A stretch of 64,000 bases of DNA, from NCBI GenBank assembly GCA_942492625.1, contig CALOFM010000012.1, positions 113,573-177,572 of the forward strand. The letters are read 5' to 3'. Origin of the DNA: Thiosymbion sp942492625 (lineage in GTDB: Bacteria; Pseudomonadota; Gammaproteobacteria; Chromatiales; Chromatiaceae). Positions within the stretch are counted from its first letter, which is position 1. Each line of letters opens with the position of its first letter. The position numbers and the translations under genes were made by a program. Under the pieces are notes generated by a model. It had not been told where the DNA came from and did not search any database. It saw only the letters and a list, made by a program, of their open reading frames with translations. Shown here piece after piece: positions 19,541 through 27,418 of the stretch.

Positions 19541-20164
19541 TTATTCCTCGAACAGTGAGGCATCCCCCTTCCCTACCCGCATCACCTCCGGCGCCTCGCC
19601 GGTCATATCGACGACCGTTGTCGGCTCCAGGCCGCAAAAACCACCGTCGATGACCAGATCGACCTGCCGGTCCAACAGCGCGCGCATGTCGTAGGGATCC
19701 GTCAAGGGCATATCGTCCCGGGGAAGCATCAGGGTCGTGCTCAGGATCGGCTGGTCCAGCTCGCCGAGCAAAGCCAGACAGATGACGTTGTCCGGCACTC
19801 GGATGCCGATGGTCTTGCGCTTGGGATGGAGCAGACGCCGCGGCACCTGCTTGGTCGCCTGATGGATGAAGGTATACGCGCCGGGGGTGAGGCTCTTGAG
19901 CAGCCGGAATGCCTGATTGTCGATCCGCGCATAGGTAGTGATCTCCGAAAGGTCGCGGCACACCAGGGTGAAGTTGTGCTTGTCCGCCAGTGCGCGGATA
20001 CGGCGGATACGCTCCATGGCGGACTTCTCGCCGATCTGGCAACCCAGCGCATAGGAAGAGTCGGTGGGATAGACGATCACCCCGCCCTGCAGAACGATTT
20101 CCACCGACCGCCGGATGAGCCGGGGTTGCGGATTCTCCGGATGGATCTCGAAAAACTGCGCCAT
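19541..20164 (-). CDS. yciO: YciO, Sua5/YrdC-family RNA-binding protein
   Basis: 207 residues from MAQFFEIHPENPQPRLIRR (ATG at 20162-20164); the open frame extends upstream but would overlap rnm. The Sua5/YrdC/TsaC fold is marked by GGVIVYPTDSSYALGCQIG, ALADKHNFTLVCRDLSEI and PIGIRVPDN-like TIGIRVPDNVICLALLGEL. Family members make threonylcarbamoyl-AMP for tRNA modification. The YciO subgroup is a paralogue of TsaC with an unclear physiological role. It lies 21 bases after the rnm stop on the same strand. Confidence 0.88.
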   Translation of the reverse strand: MAQFFEIHPENPQPRLIRRSVEIVLQGGVIVYPTDSSYALGCQIGEKSAMERIRRIRALADKHNFTLVCRDLSEITTYARIDNQAFRLLKSLTPGAYTFIHQATKQVPRRLLHPKRKTIGIRVPDNVICLALLGELDQPILSTTLMLPRDDMPLTDPYDMRALLDRQVDLVIDGGFCGLEPTTVVDMTGEAPEVMRVGKGDASLFEE

Positions 20165-20184
20165 GGGTACTTCGGCCCGGAAGG

Positions 20185-21049
20185 TTAACGGGACGCGGCC
20201 CGGAGCGGGCCTTGCGCCTCCCAATCGGACCAGATCGGCCTGCAGCCTCTTGGCAACGGCGGCAACCGGCCAAGCTCCACCCGGGGATTCTCCGGCCCAT
20301 GGTAGTCGGAGCCCGCTGAGGCCAGCAGCCCGGACTCCTGAGCGTGACGCGCAAACACCAGGCACTCGTCACGACCGTGGCTGCCCGAAACCACCTCGAT
20401 CCCGACCCCGCCCTGCTCCTTGAACAGGCCGATCAGCCGCCGCAGCTTGGCAGCGGTAAAGCGGTAACGCGCCGGGTGGGCGATGACCGCCTGCCCGCCG
20501 GCATCGCAGATCCATGCAACAGCCTCCTCCAGGCTGGTCCAATCCCCTGCCACATATCCGGGCTTGCCCTTGACCAGAAAATGCTTGAACACATCCCGAA
20601 CGCTCTGTGCATGCCCCTGACGCACCAAAAAGCGGGCAAAATGAGTGCGCCCGATCATGCGCCCGTTGGAGAAAGCCATGCGCGCCCTCCAGAGCACCCT
20701 CGATCCCGCTCTTGGCCAGACGCCGGCTGATCTCTGCGGCCCGCCAGCGCCGGTATTCGGTTAGACCTGCCAAACCGCTGCGCAGCATCTCGTCGGTGCA
20801 ATCGATCCCGAGCCCGATGATGTGGATTGTCCGCCCTCCCCAGGAGACCGAGATCTCGACGCCGGGGAACAAGGTCACACCGGCGGCATCCGAAGCCCTC
20901 TGCGCCTCTTCCAGACCGTCCAGGGTGTCATGATCGGTCAGGGCAAGCACATCGACACCGTTGGCAGCGGCGCGCGCAACCAATTGCGCCGGCGCCAATG
21001 TACCGTCGGAGGCCGTCGAGTGGGTGTGGAGGTCGTATGTCAGGGACAT
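20185..21049 (-). pseudogene. rnm: PHP-domain RNase AM (YciV/Rnm), frameshifted
   Basis: The ATG at 21047-21049 starts MSLTYDLHTHSTASDGTLAP, the PHP metal-binding start (HTHSTASDG), followed by LALTDHDTLDGLEEA and TLFPGVEIS. The frame runs into unrelated sequence after IEGALEGA near 20690, while the rest of the protein continues in another frame (FSNGRMIGRTHFARFLV, then AVIAHPARYRFT and LLASAGSDYHGP) to a stop at 20185. The total of 865 bases is one more than a multiple of three, so one extra base or two missing bases around 20683-20690 explains it. The intact protein is a 5'-3' exonuclease maturing 5S and 23S rRNA. Because it is conserved in this gene block, a sequencing error is a serious alternative to true inactivation. 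Confidence 0.85.
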
Positions 21050-21365
21050 CAGGGTATTTTAACCCATTCGACAGGCCAGACCGACGCCGGTGTAGACGCT
21101 GATCTCGACGTCAGGCGCAGTTCCCGTGGCACAAGCTCTCCTGGAACAAGCGACCAGCGCTTAGCCGTTAGCGATTTGCTTGGTGATTGACAGGTGGTGG
21201 GGTTTAGGGTCGGCTTACCGGCTGGGTATATGAAACCGCGAGGTTTTTTCTCGGACACAGAAGGGCTAACCGCTGTTCGCCGACGGCTAGTTGCGCTGCT
21301 CAGCTACCGGTGTGCACACGACACGGGCAGACGGCGGTGGAGCGGGCTGCTAAAATCGCCCGCCT
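21050..21365. promoter_or_regulatory. Divergent promoter region rnm / plus-strand operon
   Basis: 316 bases between the divergent rnm block and the 21366 gene. A TAAAAT at 21352-21357 could be a -10 element placed too near the start codon to be certain. No gene is seen here. Confidence 0.3.
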
Positions 21366-22115
21366 ATGCTCCCGCCGGTAGACATCTCCTACATCGACGA
21401 AGAGCTCCGCCGGCACTCGGAGGAGCTCACGGAGGCGTTCGAGGACCAAGGCAGCGATGCGGATTCCGACCCGAGTGCACTGCTGCAGGCCCTGAACGAT
21501 CTCCTCGACGGCCTGCGCTCACGCGAAGAGGATTCCCAGTCTCCTTTGTCGACGGGCGCAGGCACGCCGCTTGGAGTTTTGGACATTCGCTCCCTGGGCG
21601 ATCACGGAATCGACCTACTGGCCCGTCTGGCGGCCCTGGCCGGACGGCTTCGGATGCCGCATCAGGCGCGCGCGATCGAAGAGCTCGCATTTCCGCTCGC
21701 TTGCTGGTTTGCGCAGCGCGAGGGCGAGCTGGGATACCTGGGTCCCGTGGTCAACGGCGCAGCGAGCGTCGCCAACCGCCTGAGTCAGCCCGCCGAGCTG
21801 GGTCAGCTCTACGTCCTGCTGACCGAGGTCGTGAACGCGGTAAAGCCGCAGGTCTGGCAAGACACGGCCTCCACGGACCCGACCCGGCCCTGGCGCGTCC
21901 TGCTGCTCAACCGCGCCATCGTGGCGACGCGCAGCCATCAGCCGCTGCTCATGGAGGAGGCGTTCGAGTCCCTGATAGAGCACCTGCCGGAGGAGGCACC
22001 CGGCTTCTTCCGCGAGGGCATGGAGCAGATGGACGCGCTGAACTACCCGGCGCGGGTTCGGGCCCTGGTGCAACGCTATTACGATCAGTGGTGCGGGCAA
22101 CGCGTGCTCCACTGA
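21366..22115 (+). CDS. Conserved hypothetical helical protein
   Basis: 249 residues from an ATG at 21366, with no signal peptide or membrane segment. Leu-, Ala- and Glu-rich helices dominate (HGIDLLARLAALAGRLRMP, YLGPVVNGAASVANRLSQPA, EEAFESLIEHLPEEAPGFF). It reads like a helical-repeat scaffold. I recall similar proteins encoded beside yciB in sulfur-oxidising gammaproteobacteria, but no function can be assigned. It precedes yciB by 50 bases on the same strand and is likely the first gene of the yciB-yciI-ppiC operon. Confidence 0.75.
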   Translation: MLPPVDISYIDEELRRHSEELTEAFEDQGSDADSDPSALLQALNDLLDGLRSREEDSQSPLSTGAGTPLGVLDIRSLGDHGIDLLARLAALAGRLRMPHQARAIEELAFPLACWFAQREGELGYLGPVVNGAASVANRLSQPAELGQLYVLLTEVVNAVKPQVWQDTASTDPTRPWRVLLLNRAIVATRSHQPLLMEEAFESLIEHLPEEAPGFFREGMEQMDALNYPARVRALVQRYYDQWCGQRVLH

Positions 22116-22165
22116 ATCTCTTTCAAGAAAGGGACCCGCGCAACGAGCGCCTATCGAGAACCAGC

Positions 22166-22831
22166 ATGAAACTCCTGATCGACTTCTTCCCGGTTCTGCT
22201 CTTCTTCGCCGCCTACAAGCTCTACGACATTTACGTAGCCACTGCCGTAGCGATCGCCGCCTCGGTCCTGCAGGTGGGCTGGATCTGGCTCAGGCACCGG
22301 CGAACCGAGACCATGCACCTGGTCACCCTCGGCCTGCTCGTCGTCTTCGGGGGACTCACCATCGTTCTACAGGACCGCACCTTCATCATGTGGAAGCCGT
22401 CCATCGTCAACTGGCTCTTCGCCGCCGTCTTCCTGGGGAGCCATTTCATCGGTGAACGCCCGATCGTTGAACGCATGATGAGCCACGCGGTCCACTTGCC
22501 GAGCCGCACCTGGCGGCGTCTGAACCTCATGTGGACGGCATTCTTCATTTTCTCCGGGCTCGCGAACCTATACGTGGCAAACGGGTTTTTCACGGCGGAG
22601 CAGGCACTGATCGCCGCGGCGGGCCAGGCGGAGATCGACCTGGCGAACTGCGCAGGGACCTATTCAGGCGAGCTGCTCGATCTGTGTAAGAGCGCCCAAT
22701 CCAGCGAGGAAACCTGGGTCAACTTCAAGCTCTTCGGTATGATGGGCCTGACGATCGCCTTCGTCGTCGCCCAGGCCTTCTACCTGGCCCGGCACATCCA
22801 GGACCCCGATAATCCAGCGGAGACCGACTAA
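22166..22831 (+). CDS. yciB: Inner-membrane septation protein A (YciB)
   Basis: 221 residues from the ATG at 22166 (MKLLIDFFPVLLFFAAYKLY); the frame is open from 21194, but the family starts here. Five or so membrane helices carry the family signatures FIMWKPSIVNWLFA, FLGSHFIGERPIVERMM and WRRLNLMWTAFFIFSGLANL. YciB is an inner-membrane protein interacting with the elongation and division machinery and affecting cell-envelope synthesis and intracellular septation. It is slightly longer than usual because of an insert around AAGQAEIDLANCAGTYSGEL before the last helix. yciI follows after one base. Confidence 0.92.
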   Translation: MKLLIDFFPVLLFFAAYKLYDIYVATAVAIAASVLQVGWIWLRHRRTETMHLVTLGLLVVFGGLTIVLQDRTFIMWKPSIVNWLFAAVFLGSHFIGERPIVERMMSHAVHLPSRTWRRLNLMWTAFFIFSGLANLYVANGFFTAEQALIAAAGQAEIDLANCAGTYSGELLDLCKSAQSSEETWVNFKLFGMMGLTIAFVVAQAFYLARHIQDPDNPAETD

Positions 22832-22832
22832 C

Positions 22833-23135
22833 GTGTATTACGCCATCATCGCCCGTGACAAGGAGGATAGCCTGCGCGCCCGCCTCGAGGCACGCCCGGC
22901 TCATTTGGAGCGGCTTCGAGCGCTCCAGGACGCGGGCAGACTGCTGCTGGCCGGCCCGCACCCGGCAATTGACAGCGAAGACCCCGGGGAGGCAGGCTTC
23001 ACCGGGTCGCTGATCGTGGCCGAGTTCCCCGACCTCGCCTCCACGCAGGCATGGGCAGCAGACGATCCCTACGTGGCCGCGGATGTCTTTGCCGACGTAA
23101 CCGTCAAACCCTTTCGCAAGGTCTTTCCCGAGTAA
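22833..23135 (+). CDS. yciI: YciI-family protein
   Basis: 100 residues from a GTG at 22833, one base after the yciB stop. YCII signatures: MYYAIIARDKEDSLRARLEA, HLERLRALQDAGRLLLAGPH and FPDLASTQAWAADDPYVAAD with a C-terminal VKPFRKVF. The family has a ferredoxin-like fold with a conserved His/Asp pair and is encoded beside yciB in many proteobacteria. Its biochemical role remains unclear. Translation is probably coupled to yciB. Confidence 0.92.
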   Translation: MYYAIIARDKEDSLRARLEARPAHLERLRALQDAGRLLLAGPHPAIDSEDPGEAGFTGSLIVAEFPDLASTQAWAADDPYVAADVFADVTVKPFRKVFPE

Positions 23136-23214
23136 AGCCTTTTCCTTAGTTTCGCATTCGATCTAACTCTCTCAGGTTCGAGCACTTACACCACCAAGAG
23201 GACACTCTAGAAAC

Positions 23215-24120
23215 ATGAACAAGCGTATCTTTCACATCTGGGGCCTCGTCGCACTGATGGCGAGCGGCGGGCTTTTGGCCGAGGACAAGCCTGCAGACAA
23301 GGCCGCCGCAGAGACCCCGAGCGGCGACACCACCATCGCTACCGTTAACGGCCAAGACATCTCGCTGGACCTTTTCCGCCGCTTCTTCGCCGATCGTCTG
23401 CGCCAAGCCAACGTCCCGAATACTGCAGCCTTTCAGAACCAGGCGTTCAATGAGTTCATCAACATACTGGTGACGGCACAGGACGCGAAGAACGCGGGGT
23501 TGGACAAAGAACCGGGCTTCGACACGGCACTGGAGCTGCAGCGCCTTCAGCTGTTATCCAGCGGCGCCATTCAGAACGCAGCCAAGACACGCCAGCCATC
23601 CGAGGAGGATCTGAAAAAGGCTTACGATGAACGTTTCGGCAAGGGGGACGGCACCGAGTACAAGGCCCGCCACATACTGGTCAAGACCGAAGACGAGGGC
23701 AAGAAGCTGATCGAGGAGCTCAAGGGCGGGGCCGAATTCGCTGAGCTGGCGAAAAGCAAGTCCCTCGGCCCGACGGGTAAGGATGGCGGCGAGCTACCCT
23801 GGTTCGGATCCGGCCAGATGGTTCAGCCTTTCACCGATGCGACCGCCGCGCTGAAGCCCGGCGAGCACTCCACCGAGCCGGTTCAGACCCAGTTCGGCTG
23901 GCACGTCATCCTGCTGGAAGAGACCAGGGCGAGCGAGCCGCCCCCGCTCGAAGAGGTCAAGGGAGAGCTGACGGCGGCACTGCAGCGCGATACGCTCGCG
24001 GCCTATGTCTCCGACCTACGCGAGAAAGCGGACCTGGAGCTCAATCCCGACCTCATCAAGGCCGGTGAGCCGGGCGCGGCAGCACCTGCCGAGCCCGCCC
24101 CCGAGGCGAAGTCGGAGTAA
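23215..24120 (+). CDS. Periplasmic parvulin-type peptidyl-prolyl isomerase
   Basis: 301 residues with a signal peptide (residues 1-22, ending SGGLLA). An N-terminal SurA/PrsA-like chaperone helix region includes ATVNGQDISLDLFRRFFADR. The parvulin domain follows at about 145-240: YKARHILVKTEDEGKKLIEE, FAELAKSKSLGPTGKDGGEL, WFGSGQMVQPFTDA and TQFGWHVILLEE. It assists folding of exported proteins by proline isomerisation. The tail is Pro/Ala/Glu-rich. It is the third gene of the yciB-yciI set, with 79 bases of spacing. Confidence 0.9.
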   Translation: MNKRIFHIWGLVALMASGGLLAEDKPADKAAAETPSGDTTIATVNGQDISLDLFRRFFADRLRQANVPNTAAFQNQAFNEFINILVTAQDAKNAGLDKEPGFDTALELQRLQLLSSGAIQNAAKTRQPSEEDLKKAYDERFGKGDGTEYKARHILVKTEDEGKKLIEELKGGAEFAELAKSKSLGPTGKDGGELPWFGSGQMVQPFTDATAALKPGEHSTEPVQTQFGWHVILLEETRASEPPPLEEVKGELTAALQRDTLAAYVSDLREKADLELNPDLIKAGEPGAAAPAEPAPEAKSE

Positions 24121-24128
24121 GTCCCGGC

Positions 24129-24162
24129 GCCGCTCCGACCCCGCAGAACGGGTCGGAGCGGC
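24129..24162 (+). terminator. Strong hairpin after the parvulin gene
   Basis: A perfect 13-base stem (GCCGCTCCGACCC at 24129-24141 with its complement at 24150-24162) and an eight-base loop lie nine bases after the parvulin stop, in the gap between convergent genes. There is no long T-run, so it may work in both directions or need Rho. Confidence 0.65.
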
Positions 24163-24252
24163 CTCGTTCTCCAGCCCCTCATTCCATTCGCGTTGATTTG
24201 CGTTCATTCGCGGCTAAACGCCATTTCCGGGGTCAAACGCAAGCCGGGCAGC

Positions 24253-25545
24253 CTACTGGACACCCAAGCGGCCGAGTGTCTCCACCGTAGCGCAGCAGAG
24301 CGCATCGAGCTGCTCGTCTGAAATGATGTAAGGCGGCATCAGGTAAACGAGCTTGCCAAAGGGCCGCACCCAGACGCCGCGCTCTACAAAGCGGCTCTGA
24401 ATTTCCCGCATGGGCACTGGATGCTCCATCTCCACCACGCCAATTGCACCCAGGACCCGCACGTCCGCCACACCCAGTAGATCCGCACAGGGGGCCAGAC
24501 CCCGGGTGAGGGCGCGCTCGATACGCCGAATGTTGGCCTCCCAGTCCGCAGACAGCAGCAACCCGATGTTGGCGTTGGCTACAGCACAAGCCAGCGGATT
24601 ACCCATGAAGGTCGGGCCGTGCATGAAGACACCCGGATCGCCGGCCGAGATCGTCCGTGCCACCTCGGCGCTAGCCAGCGTCGCAGCCAGCGTCAGATAT
24701 CCGCCGGTAAGGGCCTTGCCGACGGTCATGATGTCTGGCGCGATTCCCGCGTGCTCGCAGGCGAAAAGCCTTCCGCTGCGTCCGAAGCCTGTGGCGATCT
24801 CATCGGCGATGAGCAGAACGCCATAGCGGTCGCAGAGCGCACGCACCCGCGCCAGATACGCTGGAGCATAAAATCGCATCCCGCCCGCCCCCTGGACGAT
24901 AGGCTCCAGGATGACGGCTGCGAGTTCCCGCCGATGCCTCACCAGCAAGGATGCAAGCGCCGCGACGTCTTCATCGCTGCAGGGTTGATCGAACCCGCAG
25001 GCAGGCGCCGGAGCGAATAACTGCTGCGTTAGGACCCGGGAGAACAAATGGTGCATGCCGGTGACCGGATCGCACACGGACATGGCACCAAAGGTATCCC
25101 CGTGGTAGCCCGAGCGGATGGCCAACAGGCGATGCTTTTCGGGCTCACCCGTGGCTTGCCAGTACTGGATGGCCATCTTGATCGCCACTTCCACCGAGAC
25201 CGAACCCGAGTCACAGAGGAATACGTGCTGCAAAGGCTCGGGCGTCAGCTCCACCAGCAACTCCACGAGCCGGACGGCCGGCTCGTGAGTGAGGCCGCCG
25301 AACATCACGTGTGACATACGCCCGAGCTGGTCCGTGACCGCCTGGTTCAGCACCGGATGGTTGTAACCGTGGATGGCACACCACCAGGACGACATGCCGT
25401 CGATCAGGGTGCGCCCGTCCGCGAGCTCGATCAGGCAACCATGTGCAGATGCGACTGGATAGACCGGATCCCGATCGATGGTCGAGGTGTAGGGATGCCA
25501 CGCGTGGGCCTCATCGATAGCGACGAGATCGGAAGACGGGTTCAT
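24253..25545 (-). CDS. bioA: Adenosylmethionine-8-amino-7-oxononanoate aminotransferase
   Basis: 430 residues from the ATG at 25543-25545 (MNPSSDLVAIDEAHAWHPYT); upstream frame is open but non-homologous. It is a fold-type I PLP aminotransferase of class III. BioA hallmarks are HAWHPYTS, LIDGMSSWWCAIHGYNHP, the PLP-phosphate region CDSGSVSVEVAIKMA, ADEIATGFGRSGR and TVGKALTGGYLTLAATL (Lys forms the Schiff base). It transfers the amino group of S-adenosylmethionine to KAPA, giving DAPA in biotin synthesis. No other bio gene is in the window. Confidence 0.93.
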   Translation of the reverse strand: MNPSSDLVAIDEAHAWHPYTSTIDRDPVYPVASAHGCLIELADGRTLIDGMSSWWCAIHGYNHPVLNQAVTDQLGRMSHVMFGGLTHEPAVRLVELLVELTPEPLQHVFLCDSGSVSVEVAIKMAIQYWQATGEPEKHRLLAIRSGYHGDTFGAMSVCDPVTGMHHLFSRVLTQQLFAPAPACGFDQPCSDEDVAALASLLVRHRRELAAVILEPIVQGAGGMRFYAPAYLARVRALCDRYGVLLIADEIATGFGRSGRLFACEHAGIAPDIMTVGKALTGGYLTLAATLASAEVARTISAGDPGVFMHGPTFMGNPLACAVANANIGLLLSADWEANIRRIERALTRGLAPCADLLGVADVRVLGAIGVVEMEHPVPMREIQSRFVERGVWVRPFGKLVYLMPPYIISDEQLDALCCATVETLGRLGVQ

Positions 25546-25604
25546 GCTAGAGCGAACGATTTTCGCGAGATTCCGGAACCATACGGGCCGGTAGCGGCAA
25601 ATCC

Positions 25605-26447
25605 CTAGCGCCGAAAAGCGGCAAGCACCGCACGGCCGTTCAGCGGCTGAACGGGACGCGCGTTGGGACCCACTGCGCCGAGGAATCTCCGCACGTAGCT
25701 CCGATCCACCTCCAGCGGCTTGGCCAGCACGAACCACTCCACGCCCTCGGTGCAGGGGGGCTCCGTCAACGAGCCGACATAGGTGAAATAGCTGTGATCA
25801 TGGGGCAGCAGGAACCTGGGGTTGATCCCGGTTTGACGGCCGTAAAAGCGTTGACCCCGTCCCACGGGAATATGGTCCCAGATGCGGGACAGGGTGCTGT
25901 TCATCCGCCTTCCCGCCTTGATGGGAACCGCCACGACTGCGATCCTCCCCTGCCGATCCCTGTGCTCCAGCTGCAGCTCCATGTCCGGCGGCACACCGTT
26001 GATCTGGTGCTCCCCCGGGGCATGGAAATGAAATCCCGTGAGCTGATACTCACTCCCTCCGGCGATAAGAGAGCTGCCTGGCGCGACTTCCACCCGCACG
26101 GAGCGGCCGTCGTTGTGCACGGACAACGGGTTGCTGCGGTAACGGAAGGACAAGGGCGAATACTGCAGCGGCCGTCCCCCGCTCAGGTCAACCGGGGATT
26201 GGCGCTCCCCCTCGCAGGAGGCAAACTCCGGGGCCAATTCACTCCAATGCTCGGGGCCCTTTTCCCCTTGATAGGTCCAATCGACCTGCCGTTGCGGCTC
26301 CTCCAATCCGAACACCGAATGCCAGGCAAGGGCCGGGAACGCCATTACCGAAAGCAGGAACGTCAACAAGACTGCCGCAATGATGCCTCGACTATCGAAA
26401 GACCCGGACTTACCCGGTGTCGTCTCTGTAAAGTAGTTACCGAGCAT
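25605..26447 (-). CDS. Alpha-carbonic-anhydrase-like protein with altered zinc site
   Basis: 280 residues from the ATG at 26445-26447. A hydrophobic signal or anchor lies at about 21-42 (GIIAAVLLTFLLSVMAFPAL). The alpha-CA fold is clear: WSELAPEFASCEGERQSPVD, TGFHFHAPGEHQING and YVGSLTEPPCTEGVEWFVL. Two zinc His residues are present in FHFH. The third ligand, normally the first His of a MExHLVH-type motif, reads MELQLEHRD, so Gln replaces His, as in some catalytically dead CA-related proteins. It could be an inactive or binding protein rather than a CO2 hydratase, or use a different ligand. It sits four bases downstream of a small conserved gene, likely an operon. Confidence 0.85.
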   Translation of the reverse strand: MLGNYFTETTPGKSGSFDSRGIIAAVLLTFLLSVMAFPALAWHSVFGLEEPQRQVDWTYQGEKGPEHWSELAPEFASCEGERQSPVDLSGGRPLQYSPLSFRYRSNPLSVHNDGRSVRVEVAPGSSLIAGGSEYQLTGFHFHAPGEHQINGVPPDMELQLEHRDRQGRIAVVAVPIKAGRRMNSTLSRIWDHIPVGRGQRFYGRQTGINPRFLLPHDHSYFTYVGSLTEPPCTEGVEWFVLAKPLEVDRSYVRRFLGAVGPNARPVQPLNGRAVLAAFRR

Positions 26448-26451
26448 AGTC

Positions 26452-26730
26452 TCAGTCCTTCTTCTTGCCCTTGCCCAAGCCGGCGATGGGTACCACCTGC
26501 GCCGACTGGGGCTCGTCTGCGTAGTAAGGCCGCTCGCCTGCACGGCCCTGGTCGTCCGCGAGTTCCCTCTCGCGGGCGGAGATCAGGTTTAGACACTGGC
26601 GCACGTCGGCGATGGTCGCCTCCGACAGCGGGTGCTTCATCCCCGGAGGGGGCGTAATGTCCTTGATGATCGCCGTCAGCGTCTTGCGCATCGCAATCAG
26701 GATCTGTTGCTCTTTGGTCAGCTCTGCCAT
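26452..26730 (-). CDS. Small conserved hypothetical protein
   Basis: 92 residues from the ATG at 26728-26730: MAELTKEQQILIAMRKTLTA, then IIKDITPPPGMKHPLSEATI and a basic end (GLGKGKKKD). It is predicted soluble and mostly helical in the first 60 residues (RQCLNLISARERELADD). No signal peptide and no known motif are seen. It lies four bases upstream of the carbonic-anhydrase-like gene, so the two are very likely co-expressed, but a shared function is only inference. Confidence 0.7.
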   Translation of the reverse strand: MAELTKEQQILIAMRKTLTAIIKDITPPPGMKHPLSEATIADVRQCLNLISARERELADDQGRAGERPYYADEPQSAQVVPIAGLGKGKKKD

Positions 26731-26947
26731 GGTTTGTCTCTTTGGGCCGTGATCGGCTCCTGATATGCAGCAATTCTAGTATTTCGCTTAACAGGGCGCA
26801 CCCTAGGGAGACGCATATCTATTGCCGTCCTGGTAAAAATCACCAAGGAAAGCGAAATAGGTGAAAAATCGGCTCTCGGCGCGCGTTAGTATACAACTCG
26901 CCGTCACAGCATCAGGAACAACGCGCCGAAGCGCAGATGGTCTTGGA

Positions 26948-27160
26948 TCAGAAAATCGTCCTGTCGCCCGGCACCGTCTTTTGGGAGTTGGAGGGGGAAT
27001 GCGCCTTTTCCGGAAAACGCTCGGCAGGCGCCTCCCTACCCGCCTCGAAGGCCAGCTCGGGCCAAATCAGGATCCGTTTGAAGCGATAGCCCGCCTTACC
27101 TTGCTTCTTCAGTTCTCCCTCCGCAGTGGAACCGTAGCCCTTGACCTCCAGTTTCGACAT
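26948..27160 (-). pseudogene. Remnant of an OsmC-family protein (C-terminal part)
   Basis: The translation KLEVKGYGSTAEGELKKQGK, then YRFKRILIWPELAFEAG and EKAHSPSNSQKTV, resembles the second half of OsmC/Ohr-type peroxiredoxins, which usually end with RI.I.P.L, EKAE..C.ISNSLKT and V. The N-terminal part with the first catalytic Cys is missing, and the usual Cys in the helix before SNSLKT is replaced. It is probably a truncated gene abutting the S24-like fragment on the other strand. The family match was read by eye. Confidence 0.5.
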
Positions 27161-27310
27161 GCCGGAAACTGGTACTGGCCGGGCGACGTGCTGGTGGTTC
27201 GCGCCAGTAGCTCGGGGTTGGTGGCGCATCGCTGTATCGGGGCCTATTGGAAGAGAGGCGAGTGGCGCTGGCTGACGCAGGCCGATTCGGCGCAGCGGCC
27301 GGATCCCGCC
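27160..27310 (+). pseudogene. Fragment of an S24/S26-like peptidase (second copy)
   Basis: The plus-strand frame reads NWYWPGDVLVVRASSSGLVA, HRCIGAYWKRGEWRWLTQAD, SAQRPDPAL. It closely parallels RRYWPGDVVVG...IHRVIGGYRKRRVWKVLTQADRAQRPDSAI in the minus-strand gene at 29671-30150. The N-terminal part with the nucleophile motif and the C-terminal basic segment are missing. It lies opposite in orientation to, and just beyond, the radical SAM gene, so it is debris of a second maturation locus or of an inversion. Confidence 0.6.
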
Positions 27311-27418
27311 TTAAATCATCCGCGCTCTCCGGCAGTTTCTCCGATGCGCGATTCGTCGGATCATCGGAGCGCGTTACTCCCGTGCAGGGCGCGATATCGG
27401 TTGAGATCTGGCCAGGCG

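Noticed and set aside
21194..22165. Extending yciB upstream to a 545-codon protein
   Set aside because: The upstream part overlaps the 21366 gene in another frame and is Arg/Gly-rich without homology; yciB family proteins start at 22166.
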